Origin: Anolis sagrei
Lineage: Eukaryota > Chordata > Lepidosauria > Squamata > Anolidae
NCBI RefSeq assembly: GCF_037176765.1
Contig: NC_090024.1
Span: 59,750,861-59,814,860, forward strand
Length of the DNA: 64,000 nt
Reading direction: 5' to 3'
Position 1 is the stretch's first letter. Every line of letters begins with the position of its first letter. Position numbers and translations under genes: made by a program. Of the stretch, positions 1 through 10,100 are shown in pieces. The notes below the pieces were generated by a model. The model was not told the DNA's origin, did not search any database, and saw only the letters and a list, made by a program, of their open reading frames with translations.

Positions 1-127
1 CCTAAACATCTACTCCTCTTGCCTGAGTGTTTTGCATAATGTAATAGGATGAAAACAAAGATAAAACATGCTAAATATAATCACAAACATTTATTTTTGA
101 TACAGGAAAATAACTCTCTCAGGGTGT

Positions 128-264
128 GACAACACAAGGCAAGGTCAAACTTGGGCCCTCTGGGTGTTTTGGACTTCAACTCCCACAATTCCGATGATTG
201 TTAGGAATTGTAGGAGTTGAAATCCACAACACCTGGAGGGACAAAGTTTGCCCATACCTTGTCT
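128..264. mobile_element. Fold-back hAT-like MITE, degraded copy
   Basis: The left half (GTGTTTTGGACTTCAACTCC) is matched by an inverted right half (GGAGTTGAAATCCACAACAC), and the outer ends read CAAGGTC...TACCTTG. It belongs to the same fold-back family as the copies at 5941-6060, 21779-21861 and 35989-36103, which show 8-bp target duplications. No clean duplication is seen here. Confidence 0.6.
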
Positions 265-554
265 AAGGTCAAGGTAAAAGTTTCACCTTGGGTGGGGGGG
301 GTGCTCATTTCCATTTCTAAGCCAAAGAGTCAGCATTGTCCACAGACACCTCCAAGATCAAGTGGCCTGCATGATTGCTGTTACCTTCTCATCAAAGCGG
401 TACCTATTGATCTACTCCCATTTGCATGTTTTCGAATGGCTAGGTTGGTAGAAGCTGGGGCTAACAGCAGGAGCTCACCCCGCTCCTCAAATTTGAACTG
501 CTGACCGAGTTCAGAAGTCCAGTGGTTTAACCCGCTGCGCCACTGGGGGCTCCA
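264..554 (-). mobile_element. tRNA-derived SINE (squamate type), minus strand
   Basis: Read on the minus strand it starts with a tRNA-like head (GGTTAAACCACTGG, then a degraded B-box region). It continues into the body shared with 60004-60252 and 61487-61800, including the plus-strand phrases CTAAGCCAAAGAG and GGTACCTATTGATCTACTC. The head is adjacent to CCGCTGCGCCACTGGGGGCT on the plus strand. Confidence 0.75.
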
Positions 555-654
555 TACCTGGTCTTCACTGTAGAATTAATGCAATTGACAGCCACTTTAC
601 TTGCCACAGCTCTATGCAATCCTGGGAGCTGTAGTTTGACAAGGTCTTAGGCAA

Positions 655-1100
655 GCCCCCATCCTGGCAGTCTTTAGAAAGAGCTTGAAAACTTGGCTGT
701 TCCAGTGTGCCTTCCCTGATTGAATGTACAATGACCAATCCTTGCATAATGCGCTCAGAAGCACTTTATTTCATCTGTTAGTGCAATCAACTCCACTTTA
801 TCTTCCGGATCCCTATCCAGATATTTGACATTGTGGTCTCACCCAGGGTTTTCAATTTTTTAATTCCTTTAGAATTGGCTCACCCACAGTGTTTGATCTC
901 TGCGTTTTCAATGTTGTGATTCTATATTGTTGATGTGTTATTTATAATGGTATTTGCATTCTATTTTATTTTAGTACATTTTATTGTTGTGTTTTGTTTA
1001 TACTGATGTATTGTATTGCTGAGCTTGGCTTCATGTAAGCCGCCCCGAGTCCCCTTGAGGAGATGGTGGCGGGGTATAAATAAAGTTTTATTATTATTAT
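655..1100 (+). mobile_element. L2/CR1-like LINE, 3' end
   Basis: It begins with the end of a LINE reading frame (TTGAAAACTTGGCTGTTCCA, encoding LKTWLF). A 3' UTR follows, ending AAGCCGCCCCGAGTCCCC ... GGGGTATAAATAAAG and a (TTA)n tail. The same terminus recurs at 9325-9556 on this strand and inverted at 25090-25245. Confidence 0.75.
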
Positions 1101-1475
1101 TTGAAACACAACAAGATGAGTCCACAGCAGACACTCTGCTGGCTGTTGAATTGGATCACATGTCGGACACTTCCCAAGTGTCTAGGACTGTGTGATGTAT
1201 TGACGAATAATGAGAGCAGATCCCAGTAAGGTGGCCTTCTGCAACTGGCAGATGGTAATTTTGTCAGTGCCAATTGTGTTTAAGTGCAGGCCAAGGTCTT
1301 TAGGCACTTCACCCAGTGTGCCAATCACCACAGAGACCACCTTTACTGACTTGTGCCAGAGTCTTTGCAGTCGATCTTTAAATCCTCATATCGTGTCAGC
1401 TTTTCCAGTTATTTCTCTGCAATCCTGCAGTCACCTGGGATTGCGACATCAACAATCCATACTTAGTTTTTTGAA
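1101..1475 (-). mobile_element. LINE 3' fragment, minus strand
   Basis: This segment is the reverse complement of 2600-2995 at moderate divergence. Shared phrases are GACACTTCCCAAGTGTCTAG, AGGCCAAGGTCTTTAGGCAC and TGCCAGAGTCTTTGCAGTCG. Its tail abuts the (TTA)n tail of the L2-like element on its left. A third piece lies near 29013-29090. The exact LINE clade is unknown; the 2598 copy carries a readable C-terminal fragment. Confidence 0.6.
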
Positions 1476-1601
1476 GTCCAAAACACCCGGAGGGCCCAAG
1501 TTGGCCCTTGCCTGCATAACAGCCTGGGGATGAAATGTGGGCGGGGCTTGGGCATCAAAGGGAAGGCCACGCCCCCCTCGCGCGACCGGAAGCCCCCTCA
1601 C

Positions 1602-1721
1602 CTGCTTATTGGCCTCGTCGAAGAAGACGCAGTTGACAGGGCTCGCCTTCTCGAACTGCACGGGCCGCGCGCACAGGGCCAAGTAGTAGTCCTGGCTGCT
1701 GCTGCTGCTGGCCGTCGCCAT
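1602..1721 (-). CDS. RMC1: RMC1 (C18orf8) coding exon 1
   Basis: RMC1 is a subunit of the Mon1-Ccz1-RMC1 complex, the guanine-nucleotide exchange factor for Rab7 at late endosomes and lysosomes; it is needed for NPC1-dependent cholesterol export and for autophagy. This exon encodes 40 residues: a start MATASSSSS followed by QDYYLALCARPVQFEK and CVFFDEANKQ. That matches the conserved N-terminus of vertebrate RMC1 (human begins with a shorter leader, then DYYLELCERPVQFEKANPVN). The ATG sits at 1721-1719 and the donor GTGAGG directly follows codon 40. The serine run comes from a short AGC repeat and is longer than in human. The remaining exons lie left of position 1, so the gene is cut by the window edge. 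A divergent promoter with an NRF-1-like site lies just upstream. Identification is by recalled protein similarity. Confidence 0.93.
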
Positions 1722-1870
1722 GGCAACGGGAGGCAGAGAGGGAGGGGGGATTCCGAGCCTAGTCGCGCGCCCTCTCCTCTCTCAGAAACCGGTCTGCGTG
1801 CGTGCGTTCGCTGGGGCTTCCTCCTCTGCTTGGGAGCAGCAACACAACCGCTTCCTGGTTATACTCCCAT

Positions 1871-1882
1871 TGCGCATGCGCA
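1871..1882. promoter_or_regulatory. NRF-1-type palindrome upstream of RMC1
   Basis: TGCGCATGCGCA is a perfect match to the NRF-1 consensus (YGCGCAYGCGCR). It lies about 150 bp upstream of the RMC1 ATG, in the CpG-rich block. Function is inferred from the motif and position only. Confidence 0.6.
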
Positions 1883-2254
1883 AGCAGCTACCGGGCCTTA
1901 AAGGCACAGGACATGTTTTGTTTTGTTCCCTACCTCCTGAAGTCTAGGATCCCTTACTTACGGTACTTACTTCGGCGATATCTCGTAGCCCGAGGATGAT
2001 GGTCCTCCAAGTTCAGTGTCTTGCCGGTGAGTGGGATGGCTTGACGCGCCTTCCTCTTGGCATGTTTCTCCATTCGTACCTCTTCGAATTCTGCAGCACT
2101 GCTGGTCACAGCTGATCTCCATTTAAAACGCTCAAGGGCCAGGGCTTCCCAGTTCTCGGTGTCTATGACACAGTTTTTAAGGTTGGCTTTAAGCCCATCT
2201 TTAAATCTCTTTAAATCTAGATTCCCAGAAAGGCTACAACAGGGATAATAATAA

Positions 2255-2500
2255 TACTATTGTCGAAGGCTTTCATGGCCGGAATTTCTGGGTTGTTGTA
2301 GGTTTTTTTTGGGCTATATGGCTATGTTCTAGAGGCATTTTCTCCTGAGGTTTAGCATGCATCTACGGCAAGTATCCTCAGAGGTAGTGAGGATAGTCAC
2401 TACCCCTGAGGATGCTTGCCGTAGATGCAGGCAAAACGTCAGGAGAAAATGCCTCTAGAACATGGCCATATAGCCCAAAAAAACCTACAACAGCCCAATA
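2255..2500. mobile_element. Fold-back of Penelope-like terminal repeats
   Basis: A left arm (ATTGTCGAAGGCTTTCATGG ... CATCTACGGCAAGTATCCTC) is followed by its inverted partner (GAGGATGCTTGCCGTAGATG ... CATGGCCATATAGCCC). The arms are nearly complete and the loop is very short. The same arm sequence flanks Penelope-like coding fragments at 24478-25070, so this is probably a pair of inverted terminal repeats without a body. Confidence 0.65.
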
Positions 2501-2501
2501 A

Positions 2502-2507
2502 TAATAC

Positions 2508-2543
<36 letters not shown>

Positions 2544-2545
2544 GA
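2502..2545. repeat. (ATT)n microsatellite
   Basis: Uninterrupted TTATTATTA run next to the fold-back element; probably an old retroelement tail. Confidence 0.85.
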
Positions 2546-2597
2546 GAATGAATATGTCAAACTATTCTGGGACTTCCGAATTCAGACAGACAGAGTT

Positions 2598-2995
2598 TTG
2601 GAGCACAGTACTCCTGATCTCATGATCATGTTAAAAAACAAGGTATGGATCTTCGATGTTGCCATCCCGAGTGACAGCAGGATTGAAGAGAAACAACTAG
2701 AAAAGCTGACACGATATGAGGATTTAAAGATCGAACTGCAAAGACAGGCACAAACCAGTAAAGGTGGTCCCAGTGGTGATTGGCACACTGGGTGCAGTGC
2801 CTAAAGACCTTGGCCTGCACTTAAACACAATTGGCACTGACTAAATTACCATCTGCCAGCTGCAAAAGGCCACCTTACTGGGGTCTGCACGCATTATTCG
2901 CTGATACATCACACAGTCCTAGACACTTGGGAAGTGTCCTATGTGTGATCCAATACAAGATGTGGACTCATCTTGTTGTGTTTCAAATAATAATA
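2598..2995 (+). mobile_element. LINE 3' end with C-terminal ORF fragment
   Basis: The frame at 2598-2804 encodes KVWIFDVAIPSDSRIEEKQL and then LTRYEDLKIELQRQ, which resembles the extreme C-terminus of a vertebrate non-LTR reverse transcriptase (IDVAIPGD...EKIxKYxDLKxEL). A 3' UTR follows, ending TTGTTGTGTTTCAAATAATAA. It is the inverted counterpart of 1101-1475; between them they bracket RMC1 exon 1. Confidence 0.6.
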
Positions 2996-3500
2996 AAACT
3001 TTATTTATATACCGCTCTATCTCCCCAGGGGGACTCAGGGCGGTTTCCAAGCAACAACATCAAAATATACAGAGTCACAGCATGAACAGAAAATAACAAA
3101 TAACAGCAACATAAGCATGAAATTACCCAACAACACATAAATATTAAAAGAAAAAATCCTGCCTGCTCTTCATGTCTATTTTTAGGGCACAGAAAAGGAA
3201 TGGGTCAGGACAATTAAAAAGGCTGGGTCAAGACTGATATAAATTGAAATAAGATGGGACCGGCATTTAGGTACAGTACTGTAATAGGTAAGCGACCAAA
3301 GCAGGAACGGGCTATTTCCAGGGGTCTGTTAGGAGAATGACCAGGGTAATATATAGGGGCAAGGTCGTGTCCGGACAGAGTCTGGGCTGAGCTAGCACTG
3401 GTCACTCTCAAAGATTTGTTGAAATCACCAAGTCTTCAAACTCTTACGAAAAGAGGGGAAGGATGGGGCCAAATCAAAGCCCTCCAAGGAAATTTACACA
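2990..3500 (-). mobile_element. L2-like LINE 3' end, minus strand
   Basis: On the plus strand it starts at the tail (AATAAAACTTTATTTATA), then CCGCTCTATCTCCCCAGGGG and ACTCAGGGCGG. It runs toward the end of the reading frame (CAAGTCTTCAAACTCTTACG). Its tail meets the tail of the neighbouring plus-strand LINE. Confidence 0.65.
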
Positions 3501-3504
3501 GTCC

Positions 3505-3785
3505 TCGCCCTAAACTTTAGACTTAGGGTCACCCTGAGTCTGAAACAACTTGGGCACACAACAATAATCCTCATGCCAGGAATATGGCATGGCTTTGCTT
3601 GTGTTGTCTCCAGCAACCTTAAAAGCAAGTCTATCACAGAGTCTTCTTGGCAACTTTTTTGCCTTCCTCTGAGACTGAGAGAGAGTGATATGTCCAAGTG
3701 GATTTCCAAGACTGAATTGGGTTTTGAACCTTCTTCTCCAGAGTTGTAGTCCAACACGCAAACTACAACACCACAATTATTTTGT
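3505..3785 (-). mobile_element. tRNA-derived SINE with conserved central domain, minus strand
   Basis: It contains CTTCTTGGCAAC, TTGCCTTCCTCTGAGACTGAG and TTTTGAACCTTCTTCTCCAGAG, the layout of a vertebrate SINE whose B-box (GGTTCRAAAC-like) reads on the minus strand. It is related to the interrupted copy at 39510-39890. Ends are approximate. Confidence 0.5.
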
Positions 3786-4507
3786 TTTCTTTTGTCCACA
3801 AGGAATCTACTTTCCATCACTTTTCAACAGGCCTGTAGCCAGAAAAAAAGATTAAGAAGGGTTTGAAACGTTTCAGGTCTGGCACAAGATCTCAGCAAGG
3901 CCATAAAATCACCATCACTATGCAAAGGTTCTTCACAAGTAATAGGTCCTGTATCGTTGCTAACACCCCCAGCCATTATGCATAATTGACTATTTGTTTA
4001 AATGGAGGTGGGGGAGGGGGAGCATATTTCTCAAATAGGAAATTCTCTGTTCCTTTGGTGAGGCTGCTTGTTCTTTTCTAATACATATAATATGACACCA
4101 TTCTTCTATAAAAGAAATACAAGGGACAATCCCACTGACATTATTAAGACATTTGGTTTCATTCAACATCCCTACCTTTTACATTTTAGTCCAACCTAAC
4201 ATTTTATATTTGCCATGTACTTATTAACTAACCATGGTAAAATATTAACTAATATTATCTCGTGCACCTGATGAGGTGGTTTAGTATATGAAAATTCTCT
4301 TTAAGGTACTATAGACCTTTCTTTTCTTATGCTGCAGGTTAATACAGACCAACTACTGTATAAAGTTGTTTTCCTGAGAATTTCCATTTTGGTCTCATGT
4401 TTATTTCTGTCTAAAACAAACTGGGCAATGTTTGCAAAAATTCCAGTAGAAGAAACACTGTTGTAGCCTTTATTAATTTCACTGCTGACCATCTATTTCT
4501 TATAACT
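3786..4507. other. Intergenic DNA without recognised feature
   Basis: AT-rich, non-repetitive to the eye, with a short G-rich patch near 4010-4020. No coding similarity was noticed on either strand. Confidence 0.4.
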
Positions 4508-4516
4508 ACAGACAAC

Positions 4517-5183
4517 CAAGATTATGGCAACAAGAATGATTGACAACTGGAAAATAGAGGGAGAAACCGTGGAGGCCGTGACAGACTTTGTCTTTCTAGG
4601 TGCAAAGATTACTGCAGATGCAGACTGTAGCCAGGAAATCAGAAGACGCTTACTTCTCGGGAGGAGAGCAATGTCCAGTCTCGATAAAATAGTGAAGAGT
4701 AGAGACATCAGACTGGCAACAAAGATCCGCCTAGTCAAAGCCATGGTATTCCCTGTAGTGACCTACGGATGTGAGAGCTGGACCTTAGGGAAGGCTGAGC
4801 GAAGGAAGATTGATGCTTTTGAGCTGTGGTGTTGGAGGAAAGTTCTGAGAGTGCCTTGGACTGCAAGAAGATCCAACCAGTCCATCCTCCAGGAAATAAA
4901 GCCCGACTGCTCACTGGAGGGAAAGATACTAGAGACAAAGTTGAAGTACTTTGGCCACATCATGAGGAGACAGGAAAGCCTAGAGAAGACAATTATGCTG
5001 GGGAAAGTGGAAGGCAAAAGGAAGAGGGGCCGACCAAGGGCAAGATGGATGGATGGCATCCTTGAAGTGACTGGACTGACCTTGAGGGAGCTGAGGGTGG
5101 TAACGGCCGACAGGGAGCTCTGGCGTGGGCTGGTCCATGAGGTCACGAAGAGTTGGAGACGACTGAATGAATGAACAACAACA
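4517..5183 (+). mobile_element. BovB (RTE) LINE, 5'-truncated, C-terminal ORF open
   Basis: The frame 4524-5174 encodes the BovB ORF2 C-terminus: [51 protein letters not shown] and [20 protein letters not shown], ending in RRLNE and a stop. It is 216 codons with no internal break. Its ATG is only a methionine left inside the truncated frame. A direct repeat ACAGACAAC flanks it (4508-4516 and 5184-5192), after a CAACAACAA-type tail. The catalytic reverse transcriptase core is missing, so it is dead on arrival. Confidence 0.92.
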
Positions 5184-5192
5184 ACAGACAAC

Positions 5193-5707
5193 TGAACCAT
5201 CTAATTCACACTTTTTAGCAGCTGAATATGGCAACTGTTTTATGGGAGTCAGAAATGCTGCAAAACTGGTGATTTTGAACTAACATGTAACTTATGAACA
5301 AAAAAAAGCCACACAATATCAAATACAGCCACATAATCTGAGATGTTTATTTCCTCTCCCATTTTTGGATGGGACAGGCATTTTCATGGGCCACTGAGAG
5401 AGCATCACACAGCATTTACCATTCCTTACAGCATCATATGGGAGATAAATGCAAAAGAAACTGGAAAAGGAAATATGCACAAATGTTTTAACACTCTACT
5501 AAATCCATTCAAATGCTAGTCCTCTGACATTTGGATTAGCTTTTTATTTGGTCTTATCGACATTCGTATTTTGTAGTTACACAGTTACACTCCAGGAATG
5601 AAATGAACTATGTAAAAATGCAGATTTAATGGATTTGCTATCACTTATATACAGACATGTGCATTATTATGTCATGGCTAGAATCTACACATATCTATCA
5701 AAAACAG
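5193..5707. other. Intergenic DNA, possible distal RIOK3 3' UTR
   Basis: No coding or repeat feature was recognised. On the minus strand AATAAA occurs at about 5346-5351, one of several possible poly(A) signals downstream of RIOK3. Confidence 0.3.
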
Positions 5708-5930
5708 AGTCTCAGGGTGCATGTAGACTGTAGAATGAGTGCAGTTTAACACCACTTTAACTGCCACAGTTCAGTGCAATAGAATCCTGGGAGTTGTAGC
5801 TTGTTGAGGCAGCAGCACTCTTTTGCACAGAAGGCTGAAGTCCTTCTGAAACTACAACTTGCAGGATTTCATAGCATTGAGCCATGGCAACTGAAGAGAT
5901 GTCAATATACATCATTTCAACAGTCTAGAC
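5708..5930. mobile_element. Fold-back MITE, GGTGCATNTACACTG family
   Basis: The left end GGGTGCATGTAGACTGTAGA is followed by ACCACTTTAACTGCCACAGT, a central AATCCTGGGAGTTGTAG, and an inverted right half with CATAGCATTGAGCCATGG. The same layout is at 14205-14400, 21897-22106, 32100-32265, 34172-34390 and 52466-52680. Confidence 0.65.
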
Positions 5931-5940
5931 CAGGCATGGA

Positions 5941-6060
5941 CAAACTTTGGCCCTCCAGGTGTTTTGGACTTCATCTCCCACAATTCCTATCAGGTGGCTG
6001 ATAGGAATTGTGGGAGTTGAAGTCCAAAACACCCGGAGAGCCGACGTTTGCCCATGCCTG
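5941..6060. mobile_element. hAT-like fold-back MITE with 8-bp target duplication
   Basis: The element starts CAGGCATGGACAAAC and ends GTTTGCCCATGCCTG. Long inverted arms (CTCCAGGTGTTTTGGACTTC versus GAAGTCCAAAACACCCGGAG) make it almost a full hairpin. GTCTAGAC flanks it at 5933-5940 and 6061-6068. An 8-bp duplication is the hAT signature, though here the duplicated word is itself a palindrome. Confidence 0.85.
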
Positions 6061-7041
6061 GTCTAGACACATCCCCAGTTGTGCTGAATTTGATTAAGCA
6101 GCTGCAGGATTTCCATCACATTATAGGCTATACTGCATGCACATTCTTAAGCACAAGTGATGTTTTTCAAACCACACCTAAAAAAAAGAAGCCATCTTCA
6201 AACGTGGAAATCAACAATCAGTTCCAGGCAGTTAATATGCATCTGTAAGGGAGTACCTTTTCTTGTGTATTTCCCATCTACTTCACATAATTTAGACTTT
6301 ATTCATTTTTTCCAAAACTGCTTATGTCAAATGGTCTAACTTATAGTTTAACAAATTGTTCTAAGAAATAAAAGACAGTTTCTTCTGATTGGTAATCTAA
6401 TAATTTCTTTTCTCTTGAAAACTATATTAAAGTCTTTCAAAAGTAATGTTCTAATGATAGGGCAACAGTTGTGTAAAAATCATACAAAACATTTTTTATA
6501 ATTTTAGTGATTAATAAAAATTCATTATCAAACATTAAGAATCTCTTTCATCTCAGTTTCTGTAAAAATAGTAAGACTTTGATAGAAACTCAGTATGTTT
6601 CCTGTTTCAAAACAACTCAACGTATCTTCTGCTTTCTTTAAGCATAAACTTTGACATTCAAGAATAAAAAGTTACTTTTGGAAAGGGAAAGGAAGGAGTA
6701 TCTAACACTCCTACCCACTTAGGTGTATTGTTTAATTTGAAATGTGACATTTTATGGAAATTTCAAATCATTAAAATGTTATTTAACTCAGTTGTGACAA
6801 AACTGGGGGAAAAAAGCCTGCCAGACTGACAAGTGAAAGTAACTTGTTCAGAAAACTATGTGGTTGGATCCTGTGGACTAACAGGTGAACTTTGCTTTAA
6901 AAACACCAAAAGCACCAATGCGTGTTCCTCCCTGAAGTTTCATTTACAACAGTCTGTGCTGACCACAGTTTCTGTCCTCTTTGGCAGCTGACAGATCATC
7001 ACTGCACTCGAACTTAGATGCAAAAAAGATTCAACTCAGTG

Positions 7042-7149
7042 CTATTCGTTGGGACACGAAGGTGGGCTCTCATCAACTTCTGAATACAAAGACACTTTCT
7101 TGCCATGATTCTGTACATGATCTTCATTCATCTTCTCCACAGCTTCAAT
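7042..7149 (-). CDS. RIOK3: RIOK3 exon 13 (terminal coding exon)
   Basis: It encodes residues 485-519, starting [18 protein letters not shown] as in vertebrate RIOK3, and stops at TAG (7044-7042). The C-terminal tail ([13 protein letters not shown]) differs from the human end, a poorly conserved part of the protein. Acceptor TATAG precedes position 7149. Confidence 0.94.
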   Translation of the reverse strand: MEAVEKMNEDHVQNHGKKVSLYSEVDESPPSCPNE

Positions 7150-10100
7150 CTATAAAAACGAAAAACATGGGCACATCAAGATCCATATAACCTCACTGAG
7201 TATGGGGGGCCAGTACAAAATACATAATAAAAACCTATTCCTGAGGATTTTTTTTGGCATGGATTCTTCCTGTTTGACCAGTAATATTTGTAATCCCCAA
7301 ATCCAAATCATTTCTATTATTATTTCACATGAAAATGTCTCAGCTTTCTCAATGAAAATCCATGAAACTGAAACATTTCTCTTCATATTAAACCCTTGTA
7401 CCGAAAGGTTGGTGGTTCGAATCCAGGGAGCAGGGTGAGCTCCCTCTGTCAGCTCTAGCTTCCCATGTGGGGACATGAGAGAAGCCTTCCATAGAATGGT
7501 AAAACATATGGGCCTCCCCTGGTCAATGTCCTTGCAGGTGGCCAATTCTCTCACACCAGAAGTGACTTGCAGTTTCTCAAGTTGCTCCTGATACAAAAAA
7601 GCCATGCAAAATGTGTTTTTACAACTCCATGACGTCCATATCAACACTAATTTCAATTGCCACAAAATATTTCTTGAAGAATAGTGGTGCTAATTATTTA
7701 TAAGGTGAATCTCTCCCTTTGTTAGTTCCTCTGGACATCTGCCTTTTCCCTTTCAAGCAGATTGACAAATGAAGTTCTATTAAAATGTTGGTTTTGAACG
7801 TTTCTGCTATTTATTTATTTATTTGTATTATTTCTACCCTGCTCATATCAGCCCGGAGGCGACTCAGAGCAGCCATCTGTTTCATAAGTCAAAATGATTC
7901 CTAGGACTGTTTTCTGAAGATCCTATCCTCATCCACTTTACTAACCATAAATTAATAGGTAACATACTTAATACTAAAACTGGAATGGTCAAAACATATT
8001 CCTGCAAAGAAGATACCTCACAAGAATGCCAGCTAGATAGAGATAAATGCTAGCAATATAGGATCAAGGAAAAACTACATACAGCCAGAAGTTAGTTTCT
8101 TGGGGATTTTTGCCACAGAACAACAACCACCAACTTTATATCCTGCCCCATCTCCCTATGGGGACTCAGGACAGCTAGAAGACCCATGGATCAAGAAAAA
8201 CAAGCTGCCATGTTAACAGTTAACTATCTTTAACTAAAAATCATAGAAAACATTTTTGATATTTTAGTAATCAATAAAATTTTCATTATCAAACATTAAA
8301 AAAATCTGAGTTACAGTAAAAATAGTAAGCTCTTGACAGAAACTTAATGTTTCATGTTTCAAAACAATTCAATGTATCTTCAGCTTTCCTTACGTATATA
8401 CTCTGACATTTAAGAATAAAAAGTTACTTGTGAAAATTGTTTTGTCTTCGGTTGTTGGGCAAATGTAGCAAAAATATGACTGAATGATTTGGTTACAAGA
8501 TCTGTATCTCCCTGCACTTATACAGCATTTCTTGGAAATACATCATAATGAATGAGATCAAATTCAACCCCAAACCCCGCTTTCCCCACCAAGACTTTAC
8601 CTCAACTAAGAAGTCCGCCTCATTGTCAGATGAAAATTGTAAATCCGAGACAGCGTTGAAGAGCTCACGCTCACCAAGTGCTTCTGATACACCGCACTTC
8701 TGGAAAAACTTTTGTTAAAAGGAAAAAGAAACTTTTATTGGCCCTCATTTATAGAACACTTAAATATTTTTCTTCTTGTTATTATCTCTTACCCGCTTCT
8801 CCTTGAAGTGGGCACAACATCATCACAAAACACATCATCACAAAACATTATGTAAAACACATATATTAAAATATATTTATATGATATATAGATACATATA
8901 AATACACAATACAAAGATTAAAATACAGCAAACCCAGGACATGAATTTAAAATTCATAGTTAACAACTGAGTGGTAGGTCTGCCAGAAGAAATAGATCTT
9001 CAATTGTATCTTAGATTCCAACAGTTGTCCACAAGGCTTTGGTCTAGAAATTCTTTAAAGCAGACTCCAGATTATTTCTAACTAGTTTGGGTACCCGGCA
9101 TTGCCCAGGTTATTTGAAAAAAGTCAGTGTTTTAATTGTACAAAATGCATAAGGTTGTGGGTGAACTACAACTCACATCATGCCAGATTAGCCCTGAAAA
9201 ACTTCATCAGTACTTGAAGTATGTTATGTTGGGCATGTTTGCTCTAGATGCATCATCGGTGGGGTTTAGTGTGCTTTCTGGCTTCAGGGTAAACTACAAT
9301 TCCCACTATAGTGAGTGAGTCCCCTCAAACCCCATCCTTGTTTAATTCTTCTATCATTTTATACTTTGTTTTATTATGTTATTGTCAATATTTTATTTCA
9401 TTATGTTATTTATTAAGCATTTTTATTTGATGTTATCATTTGTTTCATATGCATTTTATTTTGCTTTATTGTAATTACTTGGGCTTGGCCTCATGTTAGC
9501 CGCCCCGAGTCCCTTGGGGGAGATGGTGGCAGGGTATAAATAAAGTTTTATTATTAAAACTTTATTTGAGTTAGCCAAGGGGGTTCTGTGTGCCAAGTTT
9601 GGTCCAGGTCTGTCATTGGTTGAGTTCAGAGTGTTCTTAGACTGCAGGTGAACTATACATCCCAGTACCTACAACTCCTATAAAACCTGGTGAATTCTCC
9701 CCAAACCTCTCTACTATGCTCAGTGCTGATCAATTCCTCTGTTTGCTGTGTGCCATCGAAAAGGGTTATGGGAGAGGCAGTGGGCAGTGTCATACAAATC
9801 CTACACCAATGGAAAGAGTAAGAAACACTGGGATGTCTGTGATGGAGGAAACACATAAAATCTAGGATGAAATTATCCCTATATTAAAGTCTTCACTTGG
9901 GTAGGGGGAGTATTATGTTTGTGGAGGACACTGGCAGGGCTCTTGGACATGTTCATGGCACTCATATAACCTGCAATGTCATTGATAGTGGGGACTATAG
10001 CTGTTTGTGGAGGCAAGAGCTTGTCTGTGTAAGTGGACACCCCAGCCCCCCTCCCCCCCCCACACACATATTTTCACTTTTTTATGTGTATAGATAGATG

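Larger units (their letters stand above)
1540..2000 (-). promoter_or_regulatory. CpG-rich promoter region of RMC1
   Basis: Dense CG dinucleotides (for example CCCCCTCGCGCGACCGG, GGGCCGCGCGCAC, AGTCGCGCGCCC) surround exon 1 and stand out from the AT-rich surroundings. No TATA box is placed convincingly, which fits a CpG-island housekeeping promoter. Confidence 0.7.

Noticed and set aside
4524-5174. 216-codon ORF as a host gene
   Set aside because: It is the BovB ORF2 C-terminus, flanked by a target duplication.
7400-7440. A tRNA gene at the GGTTCGAATCC box
   Set aside because: No complete cloverleaf; the box belongs to a SINE head, as do those near 60200, 61740 and 62820.
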